NCBI RefSeq assembly: GCF_000622385.1
Contig: NZ_JASD01000008.1
Location: forward strand, 310,001 to 374,000
Length of the DNA: 64,000 nucleotides
From: Sulfitobacter noctilucicola
GTDB taxonomy: Bacteria; Pseudomonadota; Alphaproteobacteria; Rhodobacterales; Rhodobacteraceae
Direction of reading: 5' to 3'
How positions within the stretch are numbered: position 1 is the stretch's first letter; the number at the start of each line of letters is the position of its first letter. This document shows, piece by piece, positions 1-8,961 of the stretch. The notes below the pieces were generated by a model, which had not been told where the DNA came from, searched no databases, and saw nothing but the letters and a program-made list of their open reading frames with translations. A program made the translations under genes and the position numbers.

Positions 1-129
1 AGAACAAAGAGGCGAAGACTTTGAATGTCCATATCATTTACTTTTTCGGAATACTGAAATCGAAAGTAGCGAGTTTATATATATTCTGAAAGTGATAATT
101 TGGAGAGGTAGACGGCAAAGGAGCGCCCG
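1..129. other. Leader upstream of the first gene
   Basis: No gene is supported here. The stretch is AT-rich and holds CGGAATACTGAA (47-58) and a related ATATATTCTGAAAGTG (79-94). The ribosome binding site AAGGAG at 118-123 lies just before the ATG at 130. The first motif recurs upstream of the gene at 1871, so this is probably a promoter and operator region. Confidence 0.5.
47..58. promoter_or_regulatory. Repeated 12-bp motif, candidate operator (copy 1)
   Basis: CGGAATACTGAA is found here and again, without mismatch, at 1783-1794. Each copy lies roughly 75-90 bp before a start codon. The shared position suggests one regulator controls both transcripts. No regulator gene is visible next to either copy, so this is inference. 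Confidence 0.35.
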
Positions 130-915
130 ATGGCACAAACAGCGACAGTGAACTACCATGTCCACAAACCCGAACGGCAAGCATTTGAACTTGATGCAGG
201 CGGGATTGTCGGCAACCTGATTTCGCCCGAGCTTGCCCCCACACAAGTGGCGGTTCGCGACATGCGAAAAGCTTTAACAGCCCCGGCGTTTGAAAATGAC
301 TCTGTCGCCTTTGCAACGTCCCCGACTGCTGTATCCACCTTTGAGACAGGAAGTAACTGGCAGGAAATCTATAACAAGGAACTGACCAAGCTTCTGACAA
401 ACCAGATCGGCGCGAAGGAGGTTATCATCTTTGATCATACGGTGCGTGTAGATGAACCAGACGCAGTTCGATCACCAGCCCGCAATGTCCATAGCGACTA
501 CAGTGAAAACGGGGCCAAGCAACGTTTGATTGACATTTTGGGGGAGGAAAAGGCCGCAGATTGGTCCGAAGGGCACTTTGCTTTCATCAACGTCTGGCGG
601 CCTGTGGGCGCACCGATCAACTCCTCACCTTTGGGATTTATCCGCCCGACCAGTGCCTCCGAACGAGACTGGATTTTGCTTGATCTGATATATCCGGATC
701 GGAAAGGCCAGATTCTGGGGATCGCAGCAAACCCTGACCATGAATGGCTCTATATGTCCAAGATGCGCCCCGATGAGGTAGCTTTGTTCAATATTTTCGA
801 CAATCGCGGCCTGCCACCTATCGCCCACAGCGCCCTTGACATGGTTGAGGACCCCAACGTTCACACAGTGCGCCGTAGCATCGAAAGCCGGACTTTGGTC
901 CGCTACGCGGCCTAA
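130..915 (+). CDS. CmcJ/NvfI-family Fe(II)/2-oxoglutarate-type oxygenase
   Basis: This 261-residue protein resembles the CmcJ/NvfI family (cephalosporin 7-alpha-hydroxylation component and fungal meroterpenoid oxygenases), non-haem iron enzymes of the cupin fold. The expected iron ligands are visible: the HxD pair at H121 and D123, and a distal His at about 233 in AHSALD, followed by an RRSIESR stretch with the Arg residues that usually bind the co-substrate carboxylate. The family hallmark FINVWRP lies near residues 152-158. The length is normal for bacterial members. The start is supported by AAGGAG at 118-123. A short-chain dehydrogenase follows 35 bp later, probably in the same transcript. 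The substrate cannot be read from sequence; bacterial homologues are mostly uncharacterised. Confidence 0.8.
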   Translation: MAQTATVNYHVHKPERQAFELDAGGIVGNLISPELAPTQVAVRDMRKALTAPAFENDSVAFATSPTAVSTFETGSNWQEIYNKELTKLLTNQIGAKEVIIFDHTVRVDEPDAVRSPARNVHSDYSENGAKQRLIDILGEEKAADWSEGHFAFINVWRPVGAPINSSPLGFIRPTSASERDWILLDLIYPDRKGQILGIAANPDHEWLYMSKMRPDEVALFNIFDNRGLPPIAHSALDMVEDPNVHTVRRSIESRTLVRYAA

Positions 916-950
916 CGCCCCACGCGGGTTAAACAAAGAAAGACCATGCG

Positions 951-1739
951 ATGACCAAGACCATTCTTATCACAGGTGCCACCGACGGTATCGGCCTTCT
1001 AACTGCACAAACCCTCGCTGCTGAGGGGCACACCATTCTTCTTCATGGCCGCAGCGAAAAGAAGCTGGAAGCCGCGGCGCAGGCCGTTGGCGGGAAGACA
1101 GAGAAATATCTGGCCGATCTTTCGAACATGTCAGATGTGAATGCGCTCGCCCATGCCATCCGCGCGAAGCACAGCCATATTGATGTGGTGGTGAACAACG
1201 CCGGCATCTTGAAGGCACCAGATACTGTGACGAAGGACGGACATGATATCCGCTTCATGGTGAACACCATCGCGCCCTATGCGCTGACGCAGAGCCTTTT
1301 GCCAATCATTGCGAAAGAAGGTCGTGTCGTGAACCTGTCCTCGGCCGCACAAGCCCCCGTCGATCTGGAAGCCCTGAGCGGGCGCAAGAAGCTGAACGAC
1401 ATGGAAGCTTATGCGCAAAGCAAGCTGGCGATCACGATCTGGTCGCGCGAATTGGCCAAGCAACTGCCTGATGGCCCCGCTATAATCGCGGTTAATCCGG
1501 GGTCTTTGCTCGCCTCCAAGATGGTCAAAGAGGGCTTTGGTGTTGCTGGAAATGACCTGAACATCGGTGCGAATATTCTGCGAGAAGCAGCTTTAGGAGA
1601 GACCTTCGCAAAGGCCAGCGGCAAGTACTTCGACAATGACAGCGGACAGTTCGCTCAACCACATGCAGCCGCACTTGATCCCGATCACAGCGCCGCTGTG
1701 ATGCAGGGCATCAAGGATGCACTCAACCAACTTCGCTAG
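951..1739 (+). CDS. Short-chain dehydrogenase/reductase (SDR)
   Basis: A classical-type NAD(P)-dependent oxidoreductase of 262 residues. The N-terminal cofactor motif TGATDGIG is at residues 8-15, NNAG at 82-85, catalytic Ser at about 130-131 and the YxxxK pair at Y154/K158. Length and layout resemble the retinol-dehydrogenase/WWOX-like branch of SDRs, which act on lipids or aromatic ketones, but the substrate is not predictable. It follows the oxygenase gene by 35 bp on the same strand, so an oxygenase plus dehydrogenase pair working on one compound is plausible. The region before its start (GAAAGACCATGCG) has only a weak ribosome binding site. Confidence 0.88.
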   Translation: MTKTILITGATDGIGLLTAQTLAAEGHTILLHGRSEKKLEAAAQAVGGKTEKYLADLSNMSDVNALAHAIRAKHSHIDVVVNNAGILKAPDTVTKDGHDIRFMVNTIAPYALTQSLLPIIAKEGRVVNLSSAAQAPVDLEALSGRKKLNDMEAYAQSKLAITIWSRELAKQLPDGPAIIAVNPGSLLASKMVKEGFGVAGNDLNIGANILREAALGETFAKASGKYFDNDSGQFAQPHAAALDPDHSAAVMQGIKDALNQLR

Positions 1740-1782
1740 ACCAACAATGCCAGCCTGATGCAAACCCCATTATATTCAAAAC

Positions 1783-1833
1783 CGGAATACTGAACTTAAT
1801 AATCGGTCAATTTACCGCACTTTCAAACAGTAT
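1783..1833. promoter_or_regulatory. Repeated motif and dyad, candidate operator (copy 2)
   Basis: CGGAATACTGAA (1783-1794) is the exact second copy of the motif at 47-58. Downstream CAGTAT (1828-1833) is the inverted complement of its ATACTG core (1787-1792), giving a dyad spaced by 35 bp in the 131-bp gap before the gene at 1871. This fits an operator for a dimeric regulator, but no consensus for a known family was matched. Confidence 0.35.
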
Positions 1834-1870
1834 ATCTACGTGTCAGCAAACATTCCTGAGGAACAGTACA

Positions 1871-2857
1871 ATGAAAGCTATGACAATTACCGCCTACGGC
1901 GAGAACGCGAAATTCGAAGCCGCTGATCTGCCCAAACCAGTCGCAACGCCGGGACATGTCGTGATCCGCATTGCCGCAAGCAGCGTTAATACTGTCGACA
2001 CGATGATCCGCTCAATGGGCTCCGACCTGCCCTTGTCCCCCGCGCTGCCTGCAGTTTTGGGTATGGATTTCGCCGGTGTGATTGAAGCCGTTGGCCAAGG
2101 CGTGACCGGATTTGCCGTGGGCGACGAAGTCTATGGCTGCGCAGGTGGACTGGCCGATATCCAAGGGGCGCTGGCGGAGTACATGCTTGCCGATGCCAGA
2201 TTGATTGCACACAAGCCAAAATCCATCACGATGCGTGAAGCGGCGGCGATGCCTTTGGTCGGGATCACCGCTTACGAGGGGCTTGAACGCGCTGGTGTCA
2301 CCGCCGGTCAGAAGGTTCTGGTACAAGGTGGCGCAGGTGGTGTTGGTCACCTTGCCCTGCAACTGGCCAAGCACTTTGGTGCCGAGGTATACGGCACCGG
2401 CACAGGCGACGGTCAGATGGAAGTCATCAAAGGTTATGGTGCAACACCGATTGATTTCGCCGCTGAAAAAATCGCTGATTATGTTGCGAAATACACAGGC
2501 GGCGCAGGGTTCGATCTGATCTTTGATACTGTCGGTGGGGCGAACATGACCAACTCTTTCGAGGCGGCCGCCCTCAATGCGCAGATCGCGTCGACAGTCG
2601 GGCTTTTGGAAATAGATCTGTCGCCAGCACACTTCAAAGGCCTGTCACTGCATATCGTGTTCATGCTTTTGCCAATGCTGAGCAACATCGGGCGCGAGAG
2701 GCATGGCGCAATCCTGGCCAAACTGGCAAAGATTGTGGATGCTGGCGCGTTAAAGCCTTTGCTGGATGAAAAGGCATTTGGTCTCGACAACGTTGCTGGT
2801 GCCTATGACCACCTGACAAGTGGTAAGGCCATCGGCAAGGTCGTTATCGACATCTGA
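1871..2857 (+). CDS. Zinc-independent MDR family, quinone oxidoreductase-like
   Basis: A 328-residue medium-chain dehydrogenase/reductase of the zeta-crystallin/quinone-oxidoreductase branch. An N-terminal GroES-like domain (about 1-120) has the FAGVIEAVGQGV and GDEVYG segments, and the Rossmann cofactor motif GGAGGVG is at 153-159. The cysteine cluster of zinc-binding alcohol dehydrogenases is absent, which favours NAD(P)H-dependent reduction of quinones or enones. The ribosome binding site GAGGA is just upstream of the ATG at 1871. It has its own upstream region with the repeated motif, so it may be a separate transcript co-regulated with the oxygenase/SDR pair. The physiological substrate is unknown. 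Confidence 0.88.
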   Translation: MKAMTITAYGENAKFEAADLPKPVATPGHVVIRIAASSVNTVDTMIRSMGSDLPLSPALPAVLGMDFAGVIEAVGQGVTGFAVGDEVYGCAGGLADIQGALAEYMLADARLIAHKPKSITMREAAAMPLVGITAYEGLERAGVTAGQKVLVQGGAGGVGHLALQLAKHFGAEVYGTGTGDGQMEVIKGYGATPIDFAAEKIADYVAKYTGGAGFDLIFDTVGGANMTNSFEAAALNAQIASTVGLLEIDLSPAHFKGLSLHIVFMLLPMLSNIGRERHGAILAKLAKIVDAGALKPLLDEKAFGLDNVAGAYDHLTSGKAIGKVVIDI

Positions 2858-2940
2858 CCACGATCAAACATGTTAACGCACGGTTGCCGGAAGAAATTTT
2901 ACCGGCAGCCGCCTTACCAGCATCCGCCCAGACCAAAAAA

Positions 2941-3984
2941 ATGGCCGAAACTTGCCCCAGTTATGACGGATTGACGCGATACTCCCCGTCCAATCCAATG
3001 TCTAAGGGGCTGACCGTGGTTGATGTAAGCGTTGCCGAGGAAACCAGAAATTACCGAACACCTTTGCAAGCAGGCGAGGTCAAATACCTGTCTGTGGCCC
3101 TTGTGGCGTTCATCGCCGTGGTTGTTTTGTCAGCAATTCGGAATCAGGCCATCGACTGGATGAGCTTTCTTCCCGGCTACGGCTATGCACTCGGACTGCT
3201 CGCGATCGGCCTCTATATACGTGTCTTCAAAGCTGCCGAACGGATTGCGGCACTGACGGTCGCCCTGTCGGGCTATGCCTTGTTTGGATTGTCCATGGGC
3301 ATCGTCTTTCACATATACATGCCGCGGCCTGAACCCGTTCTGGATGACCTTCTGCTCGGGTTTGACCACCTCTTTGGCTACCACTGGCCCGACGCTGTTG
3401 AGTGGTTAGCGAGCAATTATGCATGGTTTGGTCGGGTTCTGAGTCACGTCTATCTGAGTTCGTTTGCTCAACTGATTTTGGTCATCGTTGTTCTTGGTGC
3501 GACCGGTCGAAACGATAAGCTTAATCAGCTGCTGCTTACAGGCATGTTCGGTTTGTTTATCACCTTTGTCGTCTGGCAGATTTTCCCAAACTTCAGCATG
3601 GGTATCCACTATCCGATCCCGGCCGAAGCAGAGCAGGCAATCAGGTTGGTGACCAACACGGCTTACGGAGAGATGCTGAAAGACGCGGCGCTGAACGGCA
3701 TTCCACTGATTTCTAACGAGACGATGATGGGTGTTGTTGCCTTTCCATCTTATCACACGGTCATGACCTGCCTCACGGTGTGGTTTCTGTATCGCACCGT
3801 TGCTTTTTGGCCCGCCCTGATGCTGAACATTCTGATGGTTCCCGCCATCCACATCCATGGCGCGCATCACATTCTGGACTTCGTTGGTGGCATAATCGTC
3901 TTTTTCGCGGCTCTTTGGGTGTCCAAGGCGTACTTGATGATGGAGCTGAAGGGTAACAAGCTGGCGTCGGCGAGCGAAAGCTAA
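2941..3984 (+). CDS. PAP2-superfamily membrane phosphatase
   Basis: An integral membrane protein with several hydrophobic segments between about residues 45 and 340. It carries a PAP2-type phosphatase signature near the C-terminus: PSYHT (equivalent of the PSGH box), then the histidine-rich HIHGAHHILDFVGG with an HxxxD that fits the third box. The pattern resembles the inositolphosphotransferase/Aur1-like PAP2 subgroup. It probably cleaves or transfers phosphate on a lipid, possibly polyprenyl pyrophosphate. The reading frame is open back to a TTG at 2884 and has further ATGs at 2941 and 2998. None has a strong ribosome binding site, so the start is uncertain. It lies directly upstream of the glycan cluster but is separated from it by 274 bp. 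Confidence 0.78.
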   Translation: MAETCPSYDGLTRYSPSNPMSKGLTVVDVSVAEETRNYRTPLQAGEVKYLSVALVAFIAVVVLSAIRNQAIDWMSFLPGYGYALGLLAIGLYIRVFKAAERIAALTVALSGYALFGLSMGIVFHIYMPRPEPVLDDLLLGFDHLFGYHWPDAVEWLASNYAWFGRVLSHVYLSSFAQLILVIVVLGATGRNDKLNQLLLTGMFGLFITFVVWQIFPNFSMGIHYPIPAEAEQAIRLVTNTAYGEMLKDAALNGIPLISNETMMGVVAFPSYHTVMTCLTVWFLYRTVAFWPALMLNILMVPAIHIHGAHHILDFVGGIIVFFAALWVSKAYLMMELKGNKLASASES

Positions 3985-4258
3985 CTCTCTATTGCGATAG
4001 AAGCGATCCCTATCAGAAGGGTCGTTCAGGTGCGGATGCGCTGATGTCTGCGCACGCTGCTCAGGTCTTGTTGCATCAATTCAAGCATTACCTTTCCGCT
4101 CTCTATCGGCATCTGACCTCTGGCCCGACCCATCGGGACAGCAAGACCAATGCGCGCCTTAGAAACAGTAACGCGGGATACCGCAAACTGTCTCCATTCA
4201 TGCCATATTTCTGCCGTAGAAACCTGAAAATACCATCGCACTAGATGGGAGTAGTGGT
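3985..4258. other. Intergenic region before glycosyltransferase cluster
   Basis: I see no convincing gene or RNA in these 274 bases. The end of the region provides GGGAG (4245-4249) before the ATG at 4259. It may contain the promoter of the glycosyltransferase operon, but no clear -35/-10 pair stood out. Confidence 0.4.
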
Positions 4259-5251
4259 ATGAAACTGATCGTCCAAATTCCGGCGCTGAACGAAGAAGAG
4301 ACGCTTGCCGAGGCGATTGCAGCAATCCCCCGTAAAATTGCGGGTGTCACTTCCGTCGAAGTGCTGGTGATTGATGACGGCTCTACTGACAAAACGGTTG
4401 AGGTCGCACGGCAAGCCGGTGCAGATCATGTTCTTCAGATGAGCAGCCACGTCGGCCTCGCGCGGTCCTTTCTGTCGGGCATCGAAGAATGTCTCGCGCT
4501 TGGCGCAGACATCATTGTGAACACCGATGCGGACAACCAATACTGTGCCGATGATATTCCCGCGCTGATCGCCCCGGTGATCGAACGCCGCGCACAAATT
4601 GTTGTCGGTGCCCGCCCGATCACCGAGATCGAGAGCTTTTCACCGATCAAGAAGGCGTTGCAGCGGCTCGGCAGCTGGGTCGTTCGCCTTGCCAGCGGAA
4701 CAGATATTCCCGACGCACCAAGCGGTTTCCGTGCCTATGGCAGAGATGCGGCAGCCCGACTTTGCGTAGTGAATACCTATACATATACACTCGAAACAAT
4801 CATTCAGGCCGGACGCAAGCGCATCCCGATGACCTCGGTTCCGGTTCGGGTGAACACAGTGACCCGCCCCTCGCGCCTGTTCACCGGCATCCGGCAATAC
4901 ATCACGCGGTCGATCAAGACGATCCTGAGAGTGTTCGTCATCTATGCACCCTTGCGCTTTTTCCTGACACTTGCCGCAATCTTTGCCCTTCCCGGAATCG
5001 CGGGCATTGGACGTTTCCTGTTCTATTACGTGACGGATGGGGGCGCAGGTCACATCCAGTCTCTTGTTCTTTCGGGCGTGCTTCTTGCGATGGCAACAAT
5101 CCTGTTTGCGGTTGGTATCCTCGCAGACCTGATCGCGGCCAACCGGAGCCTTCTTGAGGACATTCGCGCGCGGGAGCTGTTGCGTGGACCCATTCGCGCA
5201 CCACACGCAAAGAGCGTTATCCGACCGGTCGAGTTTGCAGATGCGTCCTGA
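4259..5251 (+). CDS. GT2 glycosyltransferase, polyprenyl-phosphate type
   Basis: The N-terminal 210 residues form a GT-A glycosyltransferase 2 domain: PALNEEET at 8-15, VIDDGSTD at 37-44 and the metal-binding D-A-D at D90/D92. Two hydrophobic segments follow at about 220-250 and 265-290, as in DPM1/GtrB-like enzymes. Such enzymes load a sugar from a nucleotide donor onto dolichyl or undecaprenyl phosphate at the cytoplasmic face. It is first in a five-gene run, and its 3' end overlaps the next start by 11 bp, so the run is translated together. The sugar is unknown. Confidence 0.87.
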   Translation: MKLIVQIPALNEEETLAEAIAAIPRKIAGVTSVEVLVIDDGSTDKTVEVARQAGADHVLQMSSHVGLARSFLSGIEECLALGADIIVNTDADNQYCADDIPALIAPVIERRAQIVVGARPITEIESFSPIKKALQRLGSWVVRLASGTDIPDAPSGFRAYGRDAAARLCVVNTYTYTLETIIQAGRKRIPMTSVPVRVNTVTRPSRLFTGIRQYITRSIKTILRVFVIYAPLRFFLTLAAIFALPGIAGIGRFLFYYVTDGGAGHIQSLVLSGVLLAMATILFAVGILADLIAANRSLLEDIRARELLRGPIRAPHAKSVIRPVEFADAS

Positions 5252-6920
5252 TGCGACTCTGACATATCCCACCTATTCTGCGGACCACATTCAGGGGCGC
5301 GACCTTGTCCGTCACGTTGTGCGGGCTGCGATCTTTTGTGCTTTTGCGGTAATGGTGGTGATGTCGTGGACGCGGAACATCAATTGGGATGAGTTCTATT
5401 TTCTGTCCCACGTGCATGCCAACCTTGATGGTCGGTTGGACCGGCCACTCCAAACCGTTTTCGTACATGGCTTCGGCTGGCTTTCATGGCTGTCGGGCCA
5501 TGAAGTAGACCAGATTGCCGCAGCACGGCTGGCGATGATGGCGTTCTTTGCTGGAACCTGTTTCTCGCTTCACCGGATCGCTGCCGCGCTCACTGACGAT
5601 GCGGCCGCTGATATTGCGGTTCTCGCCTTTGTAACATCCGGTTTCGCCATCGCGCATGGCGCAAGTTTTCGCGCCGATCCCATGGCGGCAGGCTTGCTGA
5701 TGGGTGCTACCGCGCTGATGATGACCACCCGTATGGGATTGGTTCAAACACTTGTATCCGCACTGCTTTGCGCCCTCGCCCTTCTTGTTACAGTGAAATC
5801 CGCACTATACCTGCCCGTCTTTGTAGGTGTGCTTTTGTGGCGGTGGTCGGATCGGGGTGTGGTTCTGCGATGCCTTGGAGCGGCTGTGCTGGCCGTTGTT
5901 ATCGCGGCGCTTCTCTTTGTCTGGCACGCGTCGACCATCAACGTGGCCGAGGGTGCCGATGCGGGTAGCAACCTGAGCGAAGCGGCAAAGGTAACGCTGG
6001 GCGGAAGCGGGTTCTTGCCGCGTTGGCCCGAAGTATCACTTTGGTTGATGTTCAGCATGGGCGGCGTTCTATTGGCAGTGGCGGGCCTTTGCGCGACAAC
6101 CGACAACCGCCTGCGCGCAGTTTTCGCACTTTTCGCGCTGCCGCTTCTTTCGGTGGTTATATACCGCAACGCTTTTCCGTATTTCTTTCCATTCGCTGTG
6201 CCCCCTTTGATGATTGCTGTGGCACTCGGCGCTTATCATCTGCGCGGCACGCTGCTGTTCAAACTGGCGCTTGTGCTGATGCTGGCAAGTGGCATCATCC
6301 AGTCACAACGCGCCATTTCAGAGGGCAACGCCGCCCAGCGCGCGACCATCGCAGAAGTACGCAGGATTTTTCCTCAGCCGGTTTCCTACCTCGACCAGAA
6401 CGGCATGCTTTCCAGCTTTGAACGTCACGGTTTTTTCATGTCGACATGGGGCATCGCGACTTACCGCGCTGCGGGCAAGCCGGTAATCAAGGACTTGATC
6501 GAACGTCACCAGCCGCCATTGTTGCTGACAAACCGCGCCGAACTGCACGCGGCAATGCGACCGGAGGCTGCCGATGTCCGCTTTCTGGGCCTGCTGCCCG
6601 AAGATGGCGCGACCTTGCGCAAATCTTATGTGCATCATGCTGGCGTGATCTGGATTGCCGGGCAGGACATCATCCTCACTGATGGTTCTGCGACTGCACA
6701 AATGCCATTTGCGGGGCTTTACCGCCTCGAAAGTGCCGCTCCGGTATCTGTTGACGGGGTTAATGCCTCAAACGGCGATGTCTTGGCACTTGGCGCGAGC
6801 CCTATCAAAATCGAAGGCTCTAAAGGCGCGGCAGTGCGACTAATCTGGAACACTGACGCGGACCTTTACGAAACGCAGTTGCCTGAAACGGGTCTATATG
6901 CTGGATTCTGGCGGCTATGA
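5241..6920 (+). CDS. GT39-like (ArnT/PMT type) membrane glycosyltransferase
   Basis: Taken from the ATG at 5241 (11-bp overlap with the preceding gene), this gives 559 residues. An upstream in-frame ATG at 5154 would add 29 residues lying wholly inside the previous gene and is less likely. The protein has many transmembrane helices in its first 370 residues and a first external loop with N-W-D-E (D50/E51), matching the catalytic acidic pair of GT-C enzymes such as ArnT and protein mannosyltransferases. A soluble C-terminal part (about 380-559) follows. GT-C enzymes use a polyprenyl-phosphate sugar at the periplasmic face, which fits the upstream GT2 as donor maker. Acceptor unknown. Confidence 0.78.
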   Translation: MRPDATLTYPTYSADHIQGRDLVRHVVRAAIFCAFAVMVVMSWTRNINWDEFYFLSHVHANLDGRLDRPLQTVFVHGFGWLSWLSGHEVDQIAAARLAMMAFFAGTCFSLHRIAAALTDDAAADIAVLAFVTSGFAIAHGASFRADPMAAGLLMGATALMMTTRMGLVQTLVSALLCALALLVTVKSALYLPVFVGVLLWRWSDRGVVLRCLGAAVLAVVIAALLFVWHASTINVAEGADAGSNLSEAAKVTLGGSGFLPRWPEVSLWLMFSMGGVLLAVAGLCATTDNRLRAVFALFALPLLSVVIYRNAFPYFFPFAVPPLMIAVALGAYHLRGTLLFKLALVLMLASGIIQSQRAISEGNAAQRATIAEVRRIFPQPVSYLDQNGMLSSFERHGFFMSTWGIATYRAAGKPVIKDLIERHQPPLLLTNRAELHAAMRPEAADVRFLGLLPEDGATLRKSYVHHAGVIWIAGQDIILTDGSATAQMPFAGLYRLESAAPVSVDGVNASNGDVLALGASPIKIEGSKGAAVRLIWNTDADLYETQLPETGLYAGFWRL

Positions 6921-8113
6921 CGCAGATCGTAGCACCTTCCCTTTCGCATACGGCATCTTTTGCCAATTCCGCCGTGCGGGACGCCGCTGCGGAACGACCG
7001 CTGCGCGTTGTTCTGTGGGGAACCTATGATGTGGGTAAGCCGCGCACGCGCATCCTGCGCGACGGGCTGACGGAAATCGGCGTTGAGGTAACGGAGATTC
7101 ACGCGGATGTCTGGTCGTCTGACGCGGATAAAAGCCAACTGAGCCGAACTCGCATGATCTGGCGCTTGTTTCAGCTCTTGATTGCCTATCCCGCGCTCAT
7201 CTACCGCTATCTTCGCGCACCTGCTCATGACCTCGTGATCGTGCCTTATATGGGCCAGTTCGATGTGATCGTTTTGTGGCCTTTCGCGAAATTGCGCGGG
7301 CGGCCCGTGGTGCTTGATCTGTTCTTATCCCTTTATGACACGATCGTGAATGACCGCCGAATGGTCAAGCATGACACCCTCATTGCGCGCTGTCTGAAAC
7401 GGGTCGAGCGGCTTTCCTGCCGTTCGGCTGATCGCGTTCTTCTGGATACCCAGACGCACGCTAATCGTATCGCGACACTGTTTGATCTTGACCCCGCAAC
7501 TGTCGATGCCGTGCCTGTAGGGGCTGAACCCGGGGCATTTTCCAATGTGCCACCGCGGCGTCCGCATGATGGACCAACACGCATCCTGTTCTACGGCCAG
7601 CTTATTCCCCTGCATGGGGTCGAGACGATCATGCAAGCCGCACTATCAGAGCGCGGTCGCCAGTATGACTGGCACATCATCGGCAGTGGTCAGGACCAAT
7701 CCACCGTGGCCGAGGCGCTGGAGGCCGGTGACTGTGCTCATGTGACGTGGGATCGTTGGGTGCCCTATGCGGATTTGGCGCTGGCGATTGAAAAGGCGGA
7801 TATCTGCCTTGGGATCTTTGGCACGTCGGACAAAGCAGCTTCGGTCGTGCCGAACAAAGTCTATCAAAGCCTCTTTGCAAAGCGGTCCGTTATCACCCGC
7901 GACACACCTGCAATGCACGAGATTTTTTCGCAATCGGACCCGGCACTCAAACTTGTCCCTGCAGCTGATCCTGCAGCACTTCTTGATGCGGTCGCCGAGC
8001 TGGAAAAGGACGGCTTTCCAGCCATTTTTCCTGAACTTCTGGAGAGTGCCCAACCCGCCCGGATCGCAGAAAATCTATGCGAAAAACTAGTACCATTGGT
8101 CAAAAGGACCTGA
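6917..8113 (+). CDS. GT4-like glycosyltransferase
   Basis: A 398-residue GT-B-fold glycosyltransferase. The C-terminal half begins with ILFYGQLIPLHGVETIMQA (about 220-238), typical of the group 1 donor-binding domain. A later KVYQSLFAKRSVITRDTPA segment takes the place of the usual donor-binding E-x7-E loop. The start overlaps the previous stop as ATGA (6917-6920). The N-terminal domain has a hydrophobic patch around residues 85-120 that may attach it to the membrane. It probably extends the lipid-linked glycan made by this cluster; donor and acceptor are not identifiable. Confidence 0.85.
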   Translation: MTQIVAPSLSHTASFANSAVRDAAAERPLRVVLWGTYDVGKPRTRILRDGLTEIGVEVTEIHADVWSSDADKSQLSRTRMIWRLFQLLIAYPALIYRYLRAPAHDLVIVPYMGQFDVIVLWPFAKLRGRPVVLDLFLSLYDTIVNDRRMVKHDTLIARCLKRVERLSCRSADRVLLDTQTHANRIATLFDLDPATVDAVPVGAEPGAFSNVPPRRPHDGPTRILFYGQLIPLHGVETIMQAALSERGRQYDWHIIGSGQDQSTVAEALEAGDCAHVTWDRWVPYADLALAIEKADICLGIFGTSDKAASVVPNKVYQSLFAKRSVITRDTPAMHEIFSQSDPALKLVPAADPAALLDAVAELEKDGFPAIFPELLESAQPARIAENLCEKLVPLVKRT

Positions 8114-8116
8114 AAT

Positions 8117-8959
8117 ATGTCGATGACAGAGCAAACAACACATAGCATTCCGGTTCCTTCATCAGTTGTTGTGCAGCACCCGCATTTCGGGCCTGCTATG
8201 CCAAATCTGAACTGGGTGCCTGCCCCCCGCTATCTGATGCGTCGCGATCTTCTCTTGCGTATTTTTGCCCGTCAGACGCCGGGACATATCCTCGAAATTG
8301 GTTGCGGGGCCGGTTCCTTGCTGTGCGATCTGTCGGAGCAAGGTTTTACCTCTTTGGGTGTTGATCAATCTCCATCAGCGCTGGCGCTCGCGCGGACACT
8401 GGCAGCTGAAAACGAGAACATCGAAATCGCGGCAACGACAGCTGATGCCGAAGCTGAAAGTTTTGACTATCTTACTGCCTTTGAGGTGCTTGAGCACATC
8501 GAGGACGACCACGCGGCACTTGCGGACTGGTCTCGCTACTTGCGGCCTGAAGGCACGCTAGTTTTCTCTGTCCCCGCGCATCCGTCCCGTTGGAATGCCG
8601 CTGATGAATGGGCCGGCCACTTCCGACGCTACACGCGCGACGATTTGCACGCCCTCGCCAAAGGCGCTGGCTATGAGGTGACGGAAATCCAGAGCTACGG
8701 CTTCCCGATTGCCAATGCGATGGAGAAACTGGGGGCGCGCCTGTATGCCCGTCAATCTGCCGGTGCCGACCGCGCAGACATGGACAAACTGCGCCGCACC
8801 GAAGAGAGCGGCAGCGACCGCAAATTGCTCACAAAACTCTGGCCAATCTACAGTTTCTGGCCACTCGCCCTCACCTTTCGGGCTATGCTGTCCTTCCAGC
8901 GGCTCTTTGCGAAAGGGGATCGAGGGATCGGGTACATTGTTGTTGCCCGCAAAACCTGA
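8117..8959 (+). CDS. Class I SAM-dependent methyltransferase
   Basis: A 280-residue protein with a canonical Rossmann methyltransferase domain: motif I EIGCGAG at 60-66, then the post-II acidic D-Q-S (VDQSPSALALA), and the FEVLEHIEDDHAAL segment typical of UbiE/COQ5-like and sugar-lipid methyltransferases. A C-terminal extension of about 80 residues contains a hydrophobic stretch (PIYSFWPLALTFRAML) that may be membrane-associated. It starts 3 bp after the GT4 gene and ends 2 bp before the next gene. Within a glycan operon it probably methylates a sugar or the lipid carrier product. Confidence 0.85.
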   Translation: MSMTEQTTHSIPVPSSVVVQHPHFGPAMPNLNWVPAPRYLMRRDLLLRIFARQTPGHILEIGCGAGSLLCDLSEQGFTSLGVDQSPSALALARTLAAENENIEIAATTADAEAESFDYLTAFEVLEHIEDDHAALADWSRYLRPEGTLVFSVPAHPSRWNAADEWAGHFRRYTRDDLHALAKGAGYEVTEIQSYGFPIANAMEKLGARLYARQSAGADRADMDKLRRTEESGSDRKLLTKLWPIYSFWPLALTFRAMLSFQRLFAKGDRGIGYIVVARKT

Positions 8960-8961
8960 CC

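Noticed and set aside
1131..2632. Several minus-strand open frames opposite the SDR and quinone-reductase genes
   Set aside because: They mirror genes with clear cofactor and catalytic motifs and have no family features of their own.
5154..5240. Earlier start for the GT39-like gene
   Set aside because: The 29 extra residues are encoded within the GT2 gene and are not hydrophobic or family-like; the ATG at 5241 fits the tight overlap pattern of the cluster.
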